Of a stretch of DNA of 64,000 nt, positions 27,025 to 35,423 are shown piece by piece. Source of the stretch: Pseudomonadota bacterium (GTDB taxonomy: Bacteria > Pseudomonadota > Alphaproteobacteria > Rhizobiales > Xanthobacteraceae); contig JAEYRD010000003.1 of NCBI GenBank assembly GCA_023435725.1, forward strand, positions 11,619 through 75,618. Reading direction: 5' to 3'. The translations under genes and the position numbers were made by a program. The notes below the pieces were generated by a model, which was given only the letters and a program-made list of their open reading frames with translations, was not told the origin of the DNA and made no database searches. Position 1 is the first letter of the stretch. Each line of letters begins with the position of its first letter.

Positions 27025-28167
27025 ATGGATTTTGATCTGTCCGAGGAGCAGAGGCTTCTCAAGGAAAGCATCGACGGCCTGCTGACCGATTCCTACGATT
27101 TCGAGCAGCGCAAGAAGTACATGAAGGAGAAGGGCGGCTGGAGCCAGGTCGTCTGGGGCAAGCTCGCCGAGCAGGGCCTTCTGGGCCTGCCCTTCGCGGA
27201 GGCTGATGGCGGCTTCGGCGGCGGCGGCGTCGAGACCATGATCGTGATGGAAGCGCTCGGCAAGGCGCTGGTGCTCGAGCCTTATCTCGCAACGGTCGTG
27301 ATCGGCGGTGGTTTCCTGCGCCACGCCGGCTCCGATGCGCAGAAGGCCGCGCTCGTGCCCGGCATCATCGACGGCAGCAAGACGCTCGCCTTCGCTCAGC
27401 TCGAGAAGAACTCGCGCTATGATCTCTTCGACGTCACCACGACGGCGAAGAAGAAAGGCGACGGCTGGGTCATCGACGGTGAAAAGTTCGTGGTGCTCAA
27501 CGGCGAGAACGCCGGGACCCTCATCGTCACCGCGCGCACCAAGGGCGATCGCCGCGACAAGTCCGGCATCGGCGTGTTCCTGGTGCCGGCGAATGCCAAG
27601 GGCGTCACGAAGAAATCGTATCCGACCCAGGATGGCCTGCACGCCGCCGACGTCACCTTCACCGGTGTCGAGTTGGGCGCGGATGCCGCGATCGGCAACC
27701 CCGAGGACGGCCTCGCGCTGATCGAGCGCGTGGTGGACGAAGCCCGCGTCGCGCTCTGCGCCGAAGCGGTCGGCCTGATGGACGAGTCGCTCAAGACCAC
27801 GGTCGAGTACATCAAGACGCGCAAGCAGTTCGGCGTCGCGATCGGCTCGTTCCAGTCGCTGCAGCACCGCGCTTCCGACATGTTCGTCGCCGCCGAGCAG
27901 GCTCGCTCGATGTCGATGTTCGCGACCATGGCGAACGATTTCGAGAATGCCAAGGAGCGCTCGAACGCGATCGCCGCGGCCAAGGTGCAGATCGGCAAGT
28001 CGCTGAAGTTCGTCGGCCAGCAGGCGATCCAGCTCCACGGCGGCATCGGCATGACCATGGAGGCGAAGATCGGCCACTACTTCAAGCGCCTCACCATGAT
28101 CGAGAACACGTTCGGCGACACCGAGTACCACCAGCGCCGCGTCGCGGATGCGGGCGGGTTGATCTAG
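27025..28167 (+). CDS. pimD: Acyl-CoA dehydrogenase (PimD type, small subunit)
   Basis: 380 aa, a second acyl-CoA dehydrogenase, distant from its neighbour. MDFDLSEEQRLLKESIDGLL at the N-terminus, ACAD beta domain AFAQLEKNSRYDLFDVTTTAKKKGDGWVIDGEKFVVLNGENA, C-terminal TVEYIKTRKQFGVAIGSFQSLQHRASDMF and QAIQLHGGIGMTMEAKIGHYFKRL. Start chosen at the ATG preceded by GAGGAA rather than at the ATG nine codons upstream, which lies just past the repeat and lacks that motif. Confidence 0.9.
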   Translation: MDFDLSEEQRLLKESIDGLLTDSYDFEQRKKYMKEKGGWSQVVWGKLAEQGLLGLPFAEADGGFGGGGVETMIVMEALGKALVLEPYLATVVIGGGFLRHAGSDAQKAALVPGIIDGSKTLAFAQLEKNSRYDLFDVTTTAKKKGDGWVIDGEKFVVLNGENAGTLIVTARTKGDRRDKSGIGVFLVPANAKGVTKKSYPTQDGLHAADVTFTGVELGADAAIGNPEDGLALIERVVDEARVALCAEAVGLMDESLKTTVEYIKTRKQFGVAIGSFQSLQHRASDMFVAAEQARSMSMFATMANDFENAKERSNAIAAAKVQIGKSLKFVGQQAIQLHGGIGMTMEAKIGHYFKRLTMIENTFGDTEYHQRRVADAGGLI

Positions 28168-28175
28168 CCGCAACT

Positions 28176-28310
28176 GTCATCCCGGGGCATCGCGAAGCGA
28201 TGAGCCCGGGTTCTCGCCACCACCGTCATTGCGAGCGAAGCGAAGCAATCCAGGCTGTCTCCGCGGCGACGTCTCTGGATTGCTTCGTCGCTTCGCTCCT
28301 CGCAATGACG
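28176..28310. repeat. Two adjacent palindromic repeats between pimD and pimE
   Basis: First unit 28176-28210: CATCGC-GAA-GCGATG within CCCGGG-type outer arms. Second unit 28225-28310: GTCATTGCGAG...CTCGCAATGAC outer arms, with AGCAATCCAG pairing to CTGGATTGCT inside. The second unit is a different family from the GTCATTCC repeats elsewhere in this operon. Confidence 0.8.
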
Positions 28311-28339
28311 GAGCAAGCGGACGCAGCGGAGCAACAACA

Positions 28340-29113
28340 ATGAAAAACACCCCGTTCGATCTCACCGGAAAAGTCGCCGTCGTCACCGGCTCCAGCCGCG
28401 GCATCGGCCGCTCCTCCGCTGAATTGCTGGCAAAGCTCGGCGCCAAGGTCGTGGTTTCCTCGCGCAAGGCCGACGCCTGCAAGGAAGTCGCCGACGGCAT
28501 CAATGCGGCCGGCGGCGATGCGACCGTCATTCCCTGCAACATTGCGCGCAAGGCCGAGGTCGAGGCGCTGATCTCCGGCGCGACCAAGCGCTACGGCAAG
28601 ATCGACATCCTCGTCTGCAACGCCGCAGTGAACCCGTATTACGGCCCGCTGCTCGATATCACGGACGAGGCCTTCGACAAGATCATGGGCTCGAACGTCA
28701 AGAGCAACATCTGGCTCTCGGCGCTGGCGATCCCGCAGATGGCCGAGCGCGGAGGCGGCTCCGTCGTCATCATCTCCTCGATAGGCGGCCTGCGCGGCTC
28801 GACCGTGATCGGCGCCTACGGCATCTCCAAGGCCGCCGACTTCGCGCTGTGCCGCTCGCTCGCCGGCGAATGGGGCCCGAAAGGCGTCCGCGTCAACTGC
28901 ATCGCGCCCGGCCTCGTCAAGACCGATTTCGCCCGCGCGCTCTGGGAAGACGAAGCCAACCTCAAGCGCCGCACCGCCACCACGCCGCTCCGCCGCATCG
29001 GCGAACCCGACGAAATCGCCGGCGCCGTCGCCTACCTCGCCTCGGATGCCTCGAGCTTCATGACCGGACAAACCATCGTCATCGACGGCGGCGTCACCAC
29101 CGCGGCGGTGTAG
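28340..29113 (+). CDS. Short-chain dehydrogenase/reductase, last gene of the pim-like operon
   Basis: 257-aa classical SDR. Cofactor site VVTGSSRGIGRS (residues 14-25), LVCNAAVNP (NNAG-type), catalytic Ser in VVIISSIGGLRG and Tyr-x-x-x-Lys in YGISKAA, C-terminal FMTGQTIVIDGG. GGAG 9 nt before the ATG. By place it corresponds to the sixth pim gene (pimE). I cannot confirm from sequence alone that pimE elsewhere is an SDR, so no symbol is given. A role in reducing or oxidising an acyl-CoA intermediate is inference. It faces the SGNH-like gene convergently, 12 nt apart. Confidence 0.85.
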   Translation: MKNTPFDLTGKVAVVTGSSRGIGRSSAELLAKLGAKVVVSSRKADACKEVADGINAAGGDATVIPCNIARKAEVEALISGATKRYGKIDILVCNAAVNPYYGPLLDITDEAFDKIMGSNVKSNIWLSALAIPQMAERGGGSVVIISSIGGLRGSTVIGAYGISKAADFALCRSLAGEWGPKGVRVNCIAPGLVKTDFARALWEDEANLKRRTATTPLRRIGEPDEIAGAVAYLASDASSFMTGQTIVIDGGVTTAAV

Positions 29114-29125
29114 CCGCCCCTTCCG

Positions 29126-30031
29126 CTATGGCCGACGCGCGTCGCTGCGCCTGGCCATCGCGCTTTTGATGGCGCTTTCGATGGCGCGTACGACGAGCAG
29201 GGCGGATCTCTCGTCGAGATGCACGCCGTCGGCCCAGCGCAGTTCGCTCATCGGTGGATCGATCGGCAGCCACAGCGCGGGGTCCGGGAAGGCCTCGTGC
29301 ACGATCTCCCTGGTCGTCAGGACCGAGCGCGAGGCCTCGATCTCGGGCGCGAACGGAACGTGGACCAGGAAGACACGAGCGCCCCGCCGCTGCAAGTCAT
29401 CGATGAGCTGCCGGATGCGGGCCGCATTCGCGCGCGCCTGCACGGTCGGGTCTTCCTCATTCATCTGTTCCAGCGCGCGGTCGAGATAGAGCTTGTTGTC
29501 GAACGTGCTCGGCGGCTGGCCGAGCAGGTGATCCCGGCCCGCGCGGGCCTGGACGAGATCCGGCGGCGCGTGATTCCAGGTCTCATAGGCCGCGACCGCC
29601 GTTCGCACCGGGCGCAGAAGCTGCGCTTCCTCGCGCGCGCCGCCTGAAAATCTTTCGATCAGCGAGGCGTCTTCTTTGCGTGAAAGGACATTCGTCTCGA
29701 TCAGGATGATCTTCGGCAGGCTTGACTGCTTCGCAACGATATCGAGGCTCGTCACCGGCGAGCCGCCGGCCAACGCAAGATTGCGGACGCGGGGAAGCGA
29801 GTAATACTCCTCCTTGAGGCGCCAGGTGACCGAACTGCCGACCAGCACGATGTCCGGAATGGGCTCCCGCACATAGCGGTTGAGGGTGACGAGGCTGCCG
29901 TCGCGGGTCGTGACGGCCGGCTGCTGCAGAGCCGAGCCGAAGCGCGCCGTGGCAAGGCCGCAGGCGAGCAGCAGCGCCACCGCGACGGTTGCGCATCGGA
30001 TCAGCCACGAAATCGTCGAAACCTGCTGCAT
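29126..30031 (-). CDS. Membrane-anchored SGNH-hydrolase-like protein, partner of the MBOAT gene
   Basis: 301 aa. One N-terminal hydrophobic segment (about residues 8-30) acts as anchor or signal peptide, and the rest is periplasmic. IVLVGSSVTWRL near residue 65 looks like an SGNH block I with the nucleophile Ser, and WADGVHLDERSA near residue 270 like block V (Asp-x-x-His). This pairing (membrane O-acyltransferase plus SGNH/AlgJ/DltD-like protein) is known from alginate acetylation (AlgI/AlgJ/AlgX) and D-alanylation (DltB/DltD). The acceptor here is unknown. Two nt separate it from the MBOAT gene, so they are one operon. Confidence 0.75.
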   Translation of the reverse strand: MQQVSTISWLIRCATVAVALLLACGLATARFGSALQQPAVTTRDGSLVTLNRYVREPIPDIVLVGSSVTWRLKEEYYSLPRVRNLALAGGSPVTSLDIVAKQSSLPKIILIETNVLSRKEDASLIERFSGGAREEAQLLRPVRTAVAAYETWNHAPPDLVQARAGRDHLLGQPPSTFDNKLYLDRALEQMNEEDPTVQARANAARIRQLIDDLQRRGARVFLVHVPFAPEIEASRSVLTTREIVHEAFPDPALWLPIDPPMSELRWADGVHLDERSALLVVRAIESAIKSAMARRSDARRP

Positions 30032-30033
30032 CG

Positions 30034-31392
30034 TCAGAACTGGAAGTAGATGAAGGCGCTGTCGGGCCCGGCTTCAAGATAAGCTAGCGCCGCGAGCGCG
30101 CCATAGAGATACGGCTCCCATCGCTGCAATCGGCTCTCGACCAGCGTGCCGATGCCGGCATGTTGGATGATCACCGGCAACGCGTAGAGCAGGGCGAGAT
30201 TATAGAACAGCTTTGGCGGGTTGGGCGTGGCGGTCGCGGTGAACATCCCCTTGAGGTAGCCGAGCGCGTGGTCGAAGTTCGGCAGCTTGAAGAAGATCCA
30301 GAGCATCGTGACACAAAAGAAGACGACGCCCATCCTGATCGCCCGCACCGCAGGGCCGGCCTCGCCCAGGAGCCGCAGGAACGGCCGTTCGATGATGAGC
30401 AGAAGCCCGTGCGCCATGCCCCACAGCGCATAGCTCAGGCTGGCGCCGTGCCACAGCCCGCCGAGCGTCATCACGATCATCAGGTTGAGATAGGTCCGCC
30501 CCGTGCCATGCCGGTTGCCGCCGAGGGGAATGTACAGATAAGTCCTGAGCCAGTTCGACAGCGATATATGCCAGCGCGTCCAGAATTCCGAGAACGAGGT
30601 CGAGATGTAGGGCAGGTCGAAGTTCACGGGCAGGCGATAGCCGAACAGCAGCCCGAGCCCGAGCGCAATCGCCGAGTAGCCGAAGAAATCGGCATAGATC
30701 TGGTAGCCGTAGAGGAACACCAGCAGCCAGCGATCCTGCGTGCGCAGCGTCTCATAGAGCGGGAAGTCCATATAGGACGTCATCTCGTTGAGGTTGTTCG
30801 CCACGTACAGCTTGAAGAAATAGCCGAGCAGGATCCATTTCGCCGCCTCGACGAAGGCGACGTCACTGATCCGCTTGGGGACGATCTGCGGCATGAACTG
30901 GGCCGCGCGCGTGATCGGGCCGGACACCAGCTGCGGGAAGAAGATGATGTAGAGGAATACGTCCCGTAAGCGTGCCGGGCGTTTCTCGCGCGTCAGGTCG
31001 ACCAGCAGGCTGATGTTGTGGAACACGAAGAACGAGATGCCGATCGGCAGCGGCAGCCGCAGCAGGAAGTCGACCGGCGCGACATCAGTCAGGTGAGGTG
31101 CGGCGGCGTCGACGAACAGGAACTTGTACTTGAAGAACGCCAGCAGGCCGAGATTGAAGACGATGCCGGTCGGCATCCATGTGGTCCGGTTCTCGAACGC
31201 GAGCACCAGGCAGACATGGGTGCCGAGCACCGCGACGAGCAGCAGCGGCAGCAGCTCCGGCTGGCCGAAGCCATAGAAGAAGACGCTCGCGAGCACCAGC
31301 AGCTGCACCTGGAATCGGCGCAGGAGAGGCAGGTAATAGGCGCTGAACACGACCGCGACGAAGACGCCGAACTGAAGAGAGGTGAAGGTCAT
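30034..31392 (-). CDS. MBOAT family membrane O-acyltransferase (AlgI-like)
   Basis: 452 aa with about ten to twelve membrane segments. MBOAT hallmarks: PIGISFFVFHNISLLVDLTR (AlgI has a closely similar segment), LYIIFFPQLVSGPI, FSEFWTRWHISLSNWLRTYLYIPLGGNRHG, and the conserved catalytic His315 in TLGGLWHGAS. It moves an acyl group across the membrane to an envelope polymer or glycan. No glycan biosynthesis genes are adjacent, so the acceptor cannot be named. Transcribed divergently from glpK across 171 nt. Confidence 0.88.
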   Translation of the reverse strand: MTFTSLQFGVFVAVVFSAYYLPLLRRFQVQLLVLASVFFYGFGQPELLPLLLVAVLGTHVCLVLAFENRTTWMPTGIVFNLGLLAFFKYKFLFVDAAAPHLTDVAPVDFLLRLPLPIGISFFVFHNISLLVDLTREKRPARLRDVFLYIIFFPQLVSGPITRAAQFMPQIVPKRISDVAFVEAAKWILLGYFFKLYVANNLNEMTSYMDFPLYETLRTQDRWLLVFLYGYQIYADFFGYSAIALGLGLLFGYRLPVNFDLPYISTSFSEFWTRWHISLSNWLRTYLYIPLGGNRHGTGRTYLNLMIVMTLGGLWHGASLSYALWGMAHGLLLIIERPFLRLLGEAGPAVRAIRMGVVFFCVTMLWIFFKLPNFDHALGYLKGMFTATATPNPPKLFYNLALLYALPVIIQHAGIGTLVESRLQRWEPYLYGALAALAYLEAGPDSAFIYFQF

Positions 31393-31563
31393 GCCGCCCC
31401 ATCTGTTCGTCCGGCGTGTACCATTTTCGCATCGCCTGTCCTAGCCTTTCGATGTGCGTTGCCGGGCGCCCGGACGAACGCGCCGGGCTTGACCTTCCCG
31501 TCCTAATCCGCTCCCTTTGGCGCGACACAATGACCCCTAACGGGAAAACGCCAAGGTAGCTTC

Positions 31564-33063
31564 ATGTCTTTCGTCCTCGCCATCGACCAGGGCACGACGT
31601 CCTCGCGGGCCATCGTCTTCCGCAGCGACATCTCGATTGCGGCCAGCGCGCAAGCCGAGTTTCCGCAGCACTTTCCGGCCTCGGGCTGGGTCGAGCACGA
31701 GCCGGAGGACATCTGGACCTCGACCGTGATGGTTTGCCGCGAGGCGATCGAGAAGGCGGGCATCGCCGCAAAGGACATTGCCGCGATCGGCATCACCAAC
31801 CAGCGCGAAACCACCGTGGTATGGGACCGTGCCACCGGCCAGGCCGTGCATCGTGCCATCGTCTGGCAGGACCGCCGGACCGCTGACGTCTGTGCCAAAT
31901 TGAAGGCCGAGGGCCGCGAGCCGGTGATCTCGCAGAAGACCGGCCTGATCATCGATCCCTATTTCTCCGGCACCAAGGTGGCCTGGATCCTCGACCACGT
32001 CCCGGGCGCGCGGGCGCGCGCCGCACGTGGTGAACTGATGTTCGGCACCATCGATTGCTACCTGCTCTGGCGCCTCACCGGCGGCAAGGTGCACGCCACC
32101 GACGCCACCAACGCCTCGCGCACGCTGCTGTTCAACATCCACACCGGCGAGTGGGACGACGAGCTGCTGGAGATCATCGGCGTGCCGCGCTCGATGCTCC
32201 CCGAGGTGAAGGATTCTTCCGCCCACTTTGGCGAGAGCGAGCCGGATCTGTTCGGCGGCCCCATCGCGATCTCGGGGATTGCCGGCGACCAGCAGGCCGC
32301 GACCATCGGCCAGGCCTGCTTCCGCCCGGGCATGATCAAATCGACCTATGGCACCGGCTGCTTCGCGCTGCTCAACACCGGCACCACGCCGGTCGTCTCC
32401 AGGAACAAGCTGCTCACCACCGTCGCCTATCAGCTCGACGGAAAACGCACCTACGCGCTCGAAGGCTCGATCTTCGTCGCCGGCAGCGCGGTGCAATGGC
32501 TGCGCGACGGCCTCGGCATCATCAAGCACGCGGCCGAGACCGGCCCGCTCGCCGACCAGTCGGACTCCATGCAGAGCGTCTATCTGGTGCCGTCCTTCGT
32601 CGGCATGGGCGCGCCCTACTGGAATCCGCGCGTGCGCGGCGCGCTGTTCGGTCTCACCCGCAACACCGGTCCGGCCGAGATCGCGCATGCCGCGCTGGAG
32701 AGCGTCTGCTACCAGACCTACGACCTGCGCGAGGCGATGCGCGCCGACTGGCCCGGTGAGAAGGCGGAAAACGTGCTCCGTGTCGACGGCGGCATGACCG
32801 CGTCCGACTGGACCATGCAGCGCCTCGCCGATCTCCTCGATGCGCCGGTCGATCGCCCCGTGATCCAGGAGACCACGGCCCTCGGCGCCGCCTATCTCGC
32901 CGGCCTCCAGGCGGGCGTCTATCCCGAGCCCACGAAGTTTGCCGACAACTGGCGCCTGGAGCACCGCTTCAAGCCGAACATGAGCCAGGCGACCAGGGAG
33001 CGGAAGCTCGCAGGCTGGGAGCGCGCGGTGAAGGGCGTGCTGGCGAGCGACGAAGGGGAATAA
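31564..33063 (+). CDS. glpK: Glycerol kinase
   Basis: Phosphorylates glycerol to sn-glycerol 3-phosphate with ATP. 499 aa, the standard length. FGGY-family motifs: LAIDQGTTSSRAIVF at the N-terminus, ITNQRETTVVWDRATG, VWQDRRT (glycerol site), GTIDCYLLWRLTGGKVHATDATNASRT, YGTGCFALLNTG, and LRVDGGMTASDWTMQ, with GLQAGVY near the end. It stands apart from glpD, glpF or glpR in this window. The next gene begins immediately after its stop codon. Confidence 0.95.
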   Translation: MSFVLAIDQGTTSSRAIVFRSDISIAASAQAEFPQHFPASGWVEHEPEDIWTSTVMVCREAIEKAGIAAKDIAAIGITNQRETTVVWDRATGQAVHRAIVWQDRRTADVCAKLKAEGREPVISQKTGLIIDPYFSGTKVAWILDHVPGARARAARGELMFGTIDCYLLWRLTGGKVHATDATNASRTLLFNIHTGEWDDELLEIIGVPRSMLPEVKDSSAHFGESEPDLFGGPIAISGIAGDQQAATIGQACFRPGMIKSTYGTGCFALLNTGTTPVVSRNKLLTTVAYQLDGKRTYALEGSIFVAGSAVQWLRDGLGIIKHAAETGPLADQSDSMQSVYLVPSFVGMGAPYWNPRVRGALFGLTRNTGPAEIAHAALESVCYQTYDLREAMRADWPGEKAENVLRVDGGMTASDWTMQRLADLLDAPVDRPVIQETTALGAAYLAGLQAGVYPEPTKFADNWRLEHRFKPNMSQATRERKLAGWERAVKGVLASDEGE

Positions 33064-33660
33064 GTGCTTCTCCCCGACGGCTATTCCGACGTTCCCGCCG
33101 GCAAGATCGCGTCGGTCGTCACGTATCTGGAGATGACCGCACGTCCTGCGCGCCGCGATGATCCGCCCGGGGCGTGGTCCTTGCGCAAGGTCGAGCCGCC
33201 TGCGCTCGATTGGTATCGCGATCTTTACCGCCGCGTCGGCGAGGAGTGGCTGTGGTTCACCCGCGTCGGGATCGATGACGTCGATCTCGCTGGGCGGATC
33301 CACGCGCCCGGCGTCGAGCTCTACGGGCTGGTCGTTGACGGCCATGATGAAGGCCTGCTCGAACTCGATTTCAGTATACCAAGCGAATGCCAGCTGCTCT
33401 ATTTCGGCGTCACCGCAAAATTCATCGGCACCGGCGCCGCGCGCTTCCTGATGAATCGTGCGCTGGAGATCGCCTGGTCGCGGGACGTCAGCCGTTTCTG
33501 GGTGCACACCTGCACCTTCGATCATCCCTCGGCGCTCGCGTTCTATCAGCGCACCGGCTTCCGCCCGTTCCGCCGCCAGATCGAAATCGCCGACGATCCG
33601 CGGCTGGACGGCACGATGCCGCGGCCGGCGGCGCGGCACGTACCGATCGTTGAATGGTAG
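33064..33660 (+). CDS. GNAT family N-acetyltransferase
   Basis: 198 aa, GTG start directly abutting the glpK TAA, so co-translated with glpK. The GNAT fold is seen in LLYFGVTAKFIGTGAARFLMNRALEIAWSRDVSRFWVHTC (acetyl-CoA pyrophosphate loop, with TGTGA-like spacing) and the C-terminal TFDHPSALAFYQRTGFRPFRRQIEI. The acceptor is unknown. Its last 45 codons resemble the right half of the chimeric pseudogene at 34855-35113 (about 80% identity by hand count). Confidence 0.85.
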   Translation: MLLPDGYSDVPAGKIASVVTYLEMTARPARRDDPPGAWSLRKVEPPALDWYRDLYRRVGEEWLWFTRVGIDDVDLAGRIHAPGVELYGLVVDGHDEGLLELDFSIPSECQLLYFGVTAKFIGTGAARFLMNRALEIAWSRDVSRFWVHTCTFDHPSALAFYQRTGFRPFRRQIEIADDPRLDGTMPRPAARHVPIVEW

Positions 33661-33815
33661 GTACCAAGGCGTGTCCTTATAAATCCGGGGCTGTCCACTT
33701 CCAGGGGTAGGGCAGCCATCGCCTGACCGGCCCGGAACGTTTGCAAATCCAGCCGGTTGCGCGTGGGGAACCATCCAGGCCGGATAAACGTTTCTACGTG
33801 GAGTGGAGGTCCCTC

Positions 33816-34049
33816 ATGAGCAACGAGCGGAACAGCCACCGCAACGCCGTCGTGCTTTTCGGCGTCTCGATGATGATCGCGATACTCGCGGCATTCGTCA
33901 CCACGCTTGAGCGGGTCGACACAAGGACGGCTAGCAACGAGACCCCGCCCGGTGCGACGGGCCTCGCCAGGCCTCATCCGCCACTGGACCGCGCACCAGG
34001 CCAGCCGGTGTTGGGCAGCGGGGCGGCGAGAAATCATGCCGGTCGGTGA
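33816..34049 (+). CDS. Small single-pass membrane protein, hypothetical
   Basis: 77 aa. ATG with GGAGG 5 nt upstream. One hydrophobic helix at about residues 13-30 (VVLFGVSMMIAILAAFV) follows a short polar N-terminus, and a Pro/Gly-rich, disordered-looking tail completes it. I do not recognise a family. It is the first of three small ORFs in the 33.8-34.8 kb stretch that each have a good ribosome binding site. Confidence 0.6.
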   Translation: MSNERNSHRNAVVLFGVSMMIAILAAFVTTLERVDTRTASNETPPGATGLARPHPPLDRAPGQPVLGSGAARNHAGR

Positions 34050-34094
34050 TCTCCCGGGTAAGATTCCCAAGGGGCGCATCCGAGGAGCAACAAC

Positions 34095-34283
34095 ATGACC
34101 CCATACAAGCCCGAGGAATTTTCCACCACGTTGATTGACTGGCGTCCCGTCGTGACCATGGGTAACACGATGCCGCCCCGAGATCCCGATGAAGACGAAG
34201 AGTACGAGGACGAAGGGGAAGACGACGAAGAAGAGGACCGCGCCGACGAGCCGCCGGTCGTGCGCGAGCCGGACGAAGAGTAA
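34095..34283 (+). CDS. Small, strongly acidic protein, hypothetical
   Basis: 62 aa. AGGAG lies 8 nt before the ATG. The second half is almost only Asp and Glu with a few Pro and Arg (PRDPDEDEEYEDEGEDDEEE), so it is probably unstructured. An internal ATG at codon 23 is an alternative start. Short acidic proteins of this kind occur in Bradyrhizobium genomes; no function is known to me. Confidence 0.55.
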   Translation: MTPYKPEEFSTTLIDWRPVVTMGNTMPPRDPDEDEEYEDEGEDDEEEDRADEPPVVREPDEE

Positions 34284-34591
34284 GCGAGACGCTTCCAGAA
34301 CCAGGACCGGCATAGTCTCGGTTTCGGAGAGTGCGGTCCGCAGCGGACAGAAGCTGCCTTGGCGTTGGGACCTCGGCGCTGCGTTGCTCGTTGCTGTGGC
34401 CATGACGAGCATCGATAACGCGCAGTACGGCCGCGAGCGGCCTGCCTGAGACCACCTTAGTTTTGGTCTGGCGTCGCTCCGGTTCCGGGTGCATACTGGT
34501 TCCATCACCGCACACGGCACCGTTGCTTCGATCGGTGATCAGAACGCCGGTTGCGCTCCTGCCCAGTTCACGTAGGGATAAGGAGAGTGCC
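34284..34591. other. Gap with no convincing gene
   Basis: 308 nt between two small ORFs. One frame continues through the stretch (GAALLVAVAMTSIDNAQYGR and similar) but has no start codon or ribosome binding site of its own, so it may be a decayed small membrane-protein gene or chance. No repeat family, hairpin terminator or RNA gene is visible. Confidence 0.4.
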
Positions 34592-34786
34592 ATGAGACGA
34601 CGCTCGCAATCCCATACATTTGACGACAATCTGAACGCGGAGAGAGCCCGCGTCATAGCGGAACTGGAAAACACACAGCCAGGACCGCAGCGTGACTTTC
34701 TGGAAAGCAAACTGCGCCAGCTCGACACCGTCTCTCATATAGACGAGTGGCTGACGTCGCCGGGCCTGCAACGCCCTGAAGAATAA
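34592..34786 (+). CDS. Small hypothetical protein (64 aa)
   Basis: ATG preceded by AAGGAGAG at 6 nt. The 64-aa product is hydrophilic and helical in character (FDDNLNAERARVIAELENTQPGPQRDFLESKLRQLDTVSHIDEWLTSPGL). It looks like a short helical hairpin without a signal or membrane helix. The family is not recognised. It ends 69 nt before the GST-like part of the chimeric pseudogene. Confidence 0.6.
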   Translation: MRRRSQSHTFDDNLNAERARVIAELENTQPGPQRDFLESKLRQLDTVSHIDEWLTSPGLQRPEE

Positions 34787-34854
34787 GGCCGCCTCAGTTG
34801 GCCGCCTCTTATCTTGGGTTGGCGCAGGTGGGAGCGCGCTAAGTTTCGTTCGCG

Positions 34855-35113
34855 GCTCGCCTTCGACCACAAGCCGTGGTCGACCTTCGGCGATGCCGAC
34901 AAGATCGCGCCGTACAATCCGCTGCGCCGCGTGCCGACGCTGGTGCTCAACGACGGCGAGGCGCTGATCGAGAGCGACCATCCGTCCGCAGTTGCGTTCT
35001 ATCAGCGCTCGGGATTCCGTGCCTTCCGCCGCCAGATCGAGATCGCCGACGATCCGCGTATTGATGGAACGGCACCGCGGACAGCGGCGAAGCATGTACC
35101 GATCGTCGAATAG
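34855..35113 (+). pseudogene. Chimeric pseudogene: internal GST fragment joined in frame to a GNAT 3' end
   Basis: Positions 34855-34975 match 39757-39877 inside the GST gene with 3 mismatches in 121 nt and no gap. Positions 34976-35110 match 33520-33654 at the end of the GNAT gene with 27 mismatches in 135 nt, followed by a stop. The join keeps the reading frame (LIES|DHPSAVAFYQ). The frame can be extended left to a TTG at 34814, but no ribosome binding site is present and both parent domains are truncated, so it is almost certainly not functional. Confidence 0.85.
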
Positions 35114-35423
35114 CGGTACTGGGTACTAAGGCGCACAGCCTACCGTAGCGCGGTGTGCCATTCTCACTATTGGCTGCAGGACCTGGCATCAAGACTTGGC
35201 CGCCACTACGCTCCGGTGAGGCGCCACATGGTGATGCTAACGTCGCTGTCAGAATCTGTCACCTTTGTCACTTAAAATCGCCGGATCGTATGGGATGATC
35301 TGCGTCCTTCTGGTGTTTCTTAGCAATTACGTCCCCACCGAAGGACGATCAGCAAAACTGTCTGTAGGAACTCTCTGCGCGATTTTTCCAATGCGCAACA
35401 TAACCTTGAAAGGGAGTGCACAG
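35114..35423. other. Gap upstream of the small secreted protein
   Basis: 310 nt. The first 25 nt after the chimera stop (GGTACTAAGGCG) resemble the sequence after the intact GNAT stop (GGTACCAAGGCG). Near 35250-35275 the motif TGTCA occurs three times at roughly 10-nt spacing, just ahead of an A/T-rich patch, and could be part of a promoter. No gene is seen. Confidence 0.4.

Noticed and set aside
22551..28310. CRISPR array or insertion-sequence ends in the pim operon
   Set aside because: The repeats are dispersed palindromes of unequal length with no regular spacers, no transposase and no cas genes.
31537..33774. 745-aa open frame antisense to glpK and the GNAT gene
   Set aside because: Both sense genes are well supported and no known domain appears in the antisense product.
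34814..35113. Functional 99-aa fusion protein
   Set aside because: It has only a TTG start without a Shine-Dalgarno, and each half is an incomplete domain.
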